A stretch of 9,425 nucleotides of DNA, from NCBI GenBank assembly GCA_038230415.1, contig JBBRNH010000134.1, positions 1 through 9,425 on the forward strand, in the 5' to 3' direction. The notes under the pieces were generated by a model. That model ran no database searches, was not told the origin of the DNA, and was given only the letters and a program-made list of their open reading frames with translations. Below, piece after piece: positions 6,572 to 9,425 of this stretch; position 1 is the first letter of the stretch, and every line of letters starts with the position of its first letter. The DNA comes from JBBRNH01 sp038230415 (lineage in GTDB: Bacteria > Bacteroidota > Bacteroidia > Cytophagales > Spirosomataceae). A program made the translations under genes and the position numbers.

Positions 6572-7023
6572 TATCCATTAAATTGTCGAAGATGATGGTC
6601 TGTATGCTTATAAGCCAAATATCCGATTTGTTCTTTGGTCATTTTTCCAAAAAAGGAATGTATGAAATTGGGATTTGAATAATCGGCATAGTTTTCAATC
6701 AATGTAATCCATTCCTTTTTTTTTGATGCTACATCACCATTTTTTTCTGTTACTTTAAGTTCTGCAAGTGTTGGTACATTTTTTCTTAATGGACTTTCAT
6801 CTTTAGTCATATCTTTCAAAGCCATTTTACCAAATATACGACCAATGAAAGTTTGTTTGTATTTATGTTCACTTTTACCTAATATCCACCCGTCCCATAA
6901 TGCGCAATGTTTCAGCATTTGATAAATATTCATTTTACCCCATTGGGTAGTACTATTTTCGTTGATTGAATTAATTCTGTTAATCAATTCGTCTCTTGTT
7001 GCTTTGTCAAATATTGATTTCAT
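6571..7023 (-). CDS. DUF1569 family protein (DinB-like fold)
   Basis: 150 residues. Family signatures are WGKMNIYQMLKHC (28-40) and, near the C terminus, HSFFGKMTKEQIGYLAYKH (122-140) followed by TDHHLRQF. His39, His140 and His144 are candidate metal ligands in the pattern of DinB-like four-helix proteins. Members are small cytoplasmic proteins, some annotated as thiol-dependent or stress related; no activity can be assigned here. It is the first gene of a two-gene unit with the dioxygenase-like cupin, joined by a TAATG overlap. Both are AT-rich, matching each other and not the left-hand genes. The start at 7023 gives the usual family N terminus. Upstream there are 57 bp to the CCGCTAAC boundary motif; I see no clear promoter there. 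Confidence 0.78.
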   Translation of the reverse strand: MKSIFDKATRDELINRINSINENSTTQWGKMNIYQMLKHCALWDGWILGKSEHKYKQTFIGRIFGKMALKDMTKDESPLRKNVPTLAELKVTEKNGDVASKKKEWITLIENYADYSNPNFIHSFFGKMTKEQIGYLAYKHTDHHLRQFNG

Positions 7024-7080
7024 ATTTTCTGTTCGTTATTTATTCAATGTCTTTGGTTTCGATGTTTCCCTCTACAATAG

Positions 7081-7088
7081 CCGCTAAC
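7081..7088 (+). repeat. CCGCTAAC boundary motif, inverse of 6094-6101
   Basis: Exact inverted partner of GTTAGCGG at 6094-6101. Together they enclose the two AT-rich genes closely: 57 bp before the first start codon and 26 bp after the last stop. The composition changes sharply at both. On the - strand GTTAGCG approximates GTTRRRY with one mismatch. Confidence 0.4.
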
Positions 7089-7102
7089 TCGCGGATCGTG
7101 CA

Positions 7103-7302
7103 ACTCAATTTTTTTATACCTAGGGCGAAGCTCAATAACGCACGTCCAAACTTTTGTACCGAGCCTTGTTAAACCCCGCCTGTTGCGACGTTTACCTTGT
7201 CGCACGGTGTTAACCGACAAACCAAAACCTTCCTTATAGGAACGTTCCCGGTGTCACACGCAACCCGCCGAACAAGCAAAAAACCTGACTTCTACAGCCT
7301 GC
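7103..7302 (+). repeat. Direct repeat copy B, right of the two-gene cassette
   Basis: About 200 bp aligned with 5874-6072 over its whole length and in the same orientation, so recombination between the copies would delete the two-gene cassette. It contains small repeat units at 7185-7218 and 7239-7273. It diverges from copy A after the TTCTAC block near 7296. Confidence 0.6.
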
Positions 7303-7347
7303 AACCTGTTGCTAAGATGCTGGCAAACAAGCATTTGATGGACTCGC

Positions 7348-7434
7348 ACCCAACGCCAGCAAGGGCTGATGGCAAGCAAGGTAGCTGAAATGGGTGAAAA
7401 AGTCTCATGCCTTTACACCCTTGTTTGGTTGGGT
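7348..7434 (+). repeat. attC-like site 2
   Basis: 87 bp. The ends are ACCCAAC (7348-7354) and GTTGGGT (7428-7434), fitting RYYYAAC/GTTRRRY with a base pair changed on both sides relative to sites 1 and 3. After unpaired spacers (GCCAG on the left), CAAGGG (7360-7365) pairs with CCCTTG (7418-7423). Beyond an internal loop, GGCA (7371-7374) pairs with TGCC (7408-7411). The variable centre is 7375-7407. Confidence 0.7.
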
Positions 7435-7449
7435 TGTCCTCCGAGTGCC

Positions 7450-7735
7450 AGGCAGCTTCATGTCGCCGGAGACACTGAAATGCCTGACCCGCAAACACAA
7501 AACCAGAGCGAACAAAAAACCTAACTATATCCGGGCAGCTTGGTGTCGCCGGTGACGAGCAAAGGCAAAACCGAACGAACTAAAAAACGCCTGTTGTAGC
7601 CCGGTTGCTTCCTGTCGCCTGCGCTGAACGAACAAAACAAACAACCCGACAACCGCTAAAAACCAACGAACTGACGAGCGAACTAAAAAAACGTTCAAAT
7701 GCCGATCTGCTTGGTGTTGCCCGACAAACCGAGCG
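7450..7735 (+). repeat. Cluster of four small repeat units with a TGTCGCC core
   Basis: Units at about 7450-7490, 7531-7591, 7599-7635 and 7701-7735 share the plan G/C-rich start, GCTT then TGTCGCC (TGTTGCC in the last), then purine-rich GAACGAAC and A-runs. Related units lie at 5692-5726, 5820-5850, 5959-5990, 6013-6046, 7185-7218, 7239-7273, 8868-8902 and 8949-8980, 12 in all. Spacing is irregular and identity modest, so this is not a CRISPR array. Function unknown. Confidence 0.5.
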
Positions 7736-7805
7736 ATAATAAAAACCGAAATAAACGAAAAGCTAACTGTCACCATATCGAATTATTTTGCTTTCAAACA
7801 TAGAA

Positions 7806-8741
7806 TCATTTTTGATTCATCTTTTCATTAAACTTTCTTATGTATTCCTTTCGTTTACTTTTAATTTCAGGTTCTTCTGAAAAGGCTTTTAAAATGTCAG
7901 GCTCTGATGCAAATAATTTCTTTAAATTGTTTACTGTAGCATTTTCAAACCTTCCCTTATCGTTAATAAACATTTCTACCCCATCTGTAGCAGCATTCAA
8001 TATTGTAGTTAATAATCCAGCATGATAAATATATGTAAATGAAGGATTTTTCCCAATAAAGTCTAAAGGCCAAAATAGTTGTTTTGAACCATTAACACTT
8101 AAATCAACGAATACCTTCTGTCCATCACAAAGGCCCCAGTGTTTACCAACCTTTTTTTCATCGTCTTCGAGTATGAATTTATAATCACCACTTGCACCGC
8201 CAAGTCCTGAAACAGAACTGAACGCTGATTTATCAACAACTTTAAATTTTCGGATAATTGATGGAGAGTTGTGAATATACTCTTCGTATGTTTTGTAAAA
8301 TCCTTTTTTTAAGACTTTACAATTCCAAATAAAAATCGTGTCTAAATTTTTCGAGTAGTCAATCGGATGATTTGTAAGAATCGTTGGTGAAGAAGATGAA
8401 ATATTGATTGGGGAAGTAATCACTTTTTTAGGAGTTACTTCTGTTTTATTTACAATTCTTCTTATAATTTTCAACTCGTCGATGGTAGAAACTAAATCAT
8501 CCAATTGACTATTTTCCGCAATTTTACCATCAGAGAAAATGATTTTTTCTATAACTGACTTGGGTATCTCGTTTGGTGGAGAGTCGTTTTTATCTACTGC
8601 TCTGGCAAGGACTGTCTTTTTCTCAAATGCTATTTCATATACTTTAACGATTCTTTGATTCTTAAAATAGATTTGATGTTGAGCTGAAACGTTAGTGATT
8701 AGGCTAAAAAAAAGGAGAAATAGTAGTATTGTTGTTTTCAT
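7806..8741 (-). CDS. Secreted protein of unknown function, cassette cargo
   Basis: 311 residues that I do not recognise with certainty. A Sec signal peptide is clear: MKTT, a hydrophobic core at 5-16, and a likely cut between A20 and Q21 (VSA before QHQ), a typical Bacteroidota pattern; there is no lipobox Cys. Residues about 23-72 resemble the short beta-rich repeat often seen after the signal in Bacteroidota surface proteins. Residues 105-130 are a Ser/Thr/Pro-rich linker. Residues about 143-240 (GFYKTYEEYIHNSPSI, then KVGKHWGLCDGQKVFVD) resemble an uncharacterised domain of secreted Bacteroidota proteins. The C terminus is a charged helical tail. The ATG lies 23 bp inside attC-like site 3, like a cassette gene's start. 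The gene is AT-rich and likely periplasmic or extracellular. Confidence 0.7.
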   Translation of the reverse strand: MKTTILLFLLFFSLITNVSAQHQIYFKNQRIVKVYEIAFEKKTVLARAVDKNDSPPNEIPKSVIEKIIFSDGKIAENSQLDDLVSTIDELKIIRRIVNKTEVTPKKVITSPINISSSSPTILTNHPIDYSKNLDTIFIWNCKVLKKGFYKTYEEYIHNSPSIIRKFKVVDKSAFSSVSGLGGASGDYKFILEDDEKKVGKHWGLCDGQKVFVDLSVNGSKQLFWPLDFIGKNPSFTYIYHAGLLTTILNAATDGVEMFINDKGRFENATVNNLKKLFASEPDILKAFSEEPEIKSKRKEYIRKFNEKMNQK

Positions 8742-8764
8742 GGTTTTGAAATGTTTAGAAAATC

Positions 8765-8852
8765 GCCCAACGCCCGAAAGGGCTGATGGCGAACGAGTTA
8801 GTCAGAAAAAACGGCCAAACTTCCCTGCCTTTACACCCTTTCTTGGTTGGGC
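8765..8852 (+). repeat. attC-like site 3
   Basis: 88 bp and the best folded of the three. GCCCAAC (8765-8771) pairs with GTTGGGC (8846-8852). After asymmetric unpaired spacers (GCCC left, about three bases right), GAAAGGG (8776-8782) pairs with CCCTTTC (8836-8842). After an internal loop (CTGAT against TTTACA), GGC (8788-8790) pairs with GCC (8827-8829). The roughly 36-bp centre is unlike the other sites. It directly precedes the secreted-protein gene on the - strand. Confidence 0.7.
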
Positions 8853-8867
8853 TGCTACCTTGCACAC

Positions 8868-8980
8868 CGGCGAGCATCCTGTCCCAGGGGACGTGACTGA
8901 CGCGAAGCTGACGCAAACAGCATTACCAATTTTATTACTTTTGCGAACCGGGGCGGCAACTCTGTCGCAGGAAACGCAAC
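8868..8980 (+). repeat. Two small repeat units after attC-like site 3
   Basis: The stretch from site 3 onward (GGGCTGCTACC, then a TGTCCCAGGGGAC unit at 8868-8902, then GCGAAGCTGACGC, ACCAATTTTA and the CTGTCGCAGGAAAC unit at 8949-8980) follows the same block order as the DNA after site 1 (5801-5990), in shortened form. The composite of attC-like site plus repeat units therefore recurs as one module. Confidence 0.5.
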
Positions 8981-8981
8981 T

Positions 8982-9080
8982 ATGAGATTCAAAGAAATTT
9001 ACTTGGTTTTTGTCCTGTTCATCCCAATCCCCGTAATTGTTTGGGAAAAGAAACAGCAGTTTGGTCGGCGATTAAGTTGA
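8982..9080 (+). CDS. Possible 32-residue single-pass membrane peptide
   Basis: ATG at 8982, stop TGA at 9078-9080. The translation starts MRFKEIYLV, has a hydrophobic run with two Pro (about 8-21, ending VIVW) and a basic tail (EKKQQFGRRLS). That is the layout of a small inner-membrane peptide with a positive cytoplasmic C terminus. It begins directly after the last small repeat unit, on the strand opposite to the other cassette genes, and ends 3 bp from the converging coiled-coil gene. No ribosome binding site or homologue is recognised, so it may be chance or the remnant of a longer gene. Confidence 0.25.
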   Translation: MRFKEIYLVFVLFIPIPVIVWEKKQQFGRRLS

Positions 9081-9083
9081 TTG

Positions 9084-9275
9084 TCAAACTATCTTCTTCT
9101 GAATCTCCTTCAACGTTTCTTGAACGTCTGACAAATCGTGTCCTTCTGCCACTTGATTGTTGAGAATGATCTGAATTTTCGATAAAATAATATCCAGTTT
9201 TTCCCCTAAAATGTGCTGGTTTCCCCGTATTGCTTTTAAGTTTTCGTGAACTTCGTTCAGTTCATTCTCTGTCAT
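9084..9275 (-). CDS. Small coiled-coil protein of unknown function
   Basis: 63 residues, acidic and basic in alternation, predicted helical throughout: two heptad-like segments (about 4-39 and 44-62) separated by a short QVAEGHD turn, suggesting a helical hairpin or oligomeric coiled coil. There is no signal peptide, membrane segment or known motif. It is AT-rich like the cassette genes. The 24 bp before the ATG are AT-rich, and a shorter Cys-rich frame overlaps its start. It could be a real cassette gene or a stand-alone small gene; no function can be assigned. Confidence 0.5.
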   Translation of the reverse strand: MTENELNEVHENLKAIRGNQHILGEKLDIILSKIQIILNNQVAEGHDLSDVQETLKEIQKKIV

Positions 9276-9378
9276 AGTTATTTAATTTAACGTGGATTAT
9301 GGATAAGTCTTCTGTGATACGCTGACAGTGAGTGCATAGTAGGCAGGAGATGCCGAGATTTGTAGGACCAACTAACAT
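9262..9378 (-). CDS. Possible 38-residue Cys-rich peptide overlapping the coiled-coil gene start
   Basis: ATG at 9378, stop at 9262-9264, overlapping the next gene by 14 bp in another frame. It carries C-L-L-C-T-H-C near residues 12-18, a possible metal site. Just upstream a nine-codon frame (ATG at 9398) encodes MGGGCEKC and stops. The two could be halves of one frameshifted Cys-rich protein, or chance. A TATCTTCG box (9414-9407 on the - strand) resembles the Bacteroidota -7 element, but its -33 partner would lie off the end. Confidence 0.2.
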   Translation of the reverse strand: MLVGPTNLGISCLLCTHCQRITEDLSIIHVKLNNYDRE

Positions 9379-9425
9379 TTCTCACAACCCCCGCCCATAT
9401 GCTCCGCGAAGATAAAGCAAACAAA

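Larger units (their letters stand above)
7024..7805. other. 782-bp noncoding repeat region between cassette genes
   Basis: Contains the CCGCTAAC boundary motif (7081-7088), direct repeat copy B (7103-7302), attC-like site 2 (7348-7434) and four further small repeat units (about 7450-7735). Open frames here (for example 7197-7388 on + and 7525-7776 on -) cross the repeats and lack family features. The final 60 bp (7745-7805) are AT-rich and run into the 3' end of the secreted-protein gene; no strong terminator is visible. Confidence 0.7.
5720..8852. mobile_element. Integron-like cassette array without integrase (CALIN-like), two cassettes
   Basis: Three attC-like sites in one orientation (5720-5804, 7348-7434, 8765-8852) divide this stretch into two cassettes of about 1.6 and 1.4 kb. 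The first carries the DUF1569 and cysteine-dioxygenase-like pair; the second carries a secreted protein. The genes are visibly AT-rich, unlike the GC-rich core genes to the left and the repeat DNA around them. No tyrosine recombinase, attI site or cassette promoter is in the window. The array label is inference from site architecture; an alternative is an unrelated family of mobile palindromic repeats. Confidence 0.5.

Noticed and set aside
5692..7735. CRISPR array
   Set aside because: Repeat units differ widely in sequence and spacing, spacers are not uniform, and no cas gene is present.
7197..7776. Frames of 63, 68 and 83 codons in the repeat region
   Set aside because: They are built from the same repeats on either strand; the hydrophobic 83-codon frame is the antisense of A-rich repeat units.
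8695..8985. 96-codon + strand frame across attC-like site 3
   Set aside because: It spans the start of the secreted-protein gene, the palindrome and two repeat units; not a plausible protein.
5576..9425. tRNA or tmRNA gene as an integration site
   Set aside because: No cloverleaf or T-arm GTTCRANYC sequence followed by an acceptor stem could be found by eye.

Overview
The window looks like a chromosomal segment of a Bacteroidota bacterium, probably of the Cytophagales (Spirosoma-like). This is an inference from gene style: an LpxH with a Bacteroidota-type insert, an S24-type XRE regulator of the kind common in that group, exported proteins cut before Gln, and possible -7 boxes resembling TAnnTTTG. 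It falls into two parts of very different character.

Positions 1-5575 are compact, GC-rich and housekeeping-like. lpxH (lipid A synthesis, + strand) converges on a Tat-exported LD-carboxypeptidase of family S66 (- strand). A large XRE regulator with a degenerate S24 domain (- strand) is divergent from lspA (prolipoprotein signal peptidase, + strand), which is followed 37 bp later by an aldehyde dehydrogenase. Envelope functions dominate: lipid A, peptidoglycan and lipoprotein maturation. Two of the short gaps hold imperfect 7-bp tandem repeats arranged as inverted repeats (873-964 and 2061-2153).

Positions 5576-9425 are a mosaic. Repeat-rich, GC-richer noncoding DNA alternates with clearly AT-rich genes that all read on the - strand: a DUF1569/DinB-like protein translationally coupled to a cysteine-dioxygenase-like cupin, a secreted protein of unknown function, and a small coiled-coil protein. 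Three same-orientation imperfect palindromes of 85-88 bp (5720-5804, 7348-7434, 8765-8852) have RYYYAAC/GTTRRRY ends, an unpaired spacer, a second stem and a variable centre. That is the architecture of integron attC sites, and paired positions change together between copies. I read 5720-8852 as an integron-like cassette array without a visible integrase (CALIN-like). The noncoding parts also carry a diverged family of about 35-60 bp units (12 copies seen) and a 199/200-bp direct repeat pair that brackets the two-gene cassette.

The regions have no obvious joint function. The left part is core genome; the right part looks like acquired cargo. The most interesting item is the attC-like/repeat array and its unresolved polarity: the genes read opposite to the direction suggested by the three hairpins.
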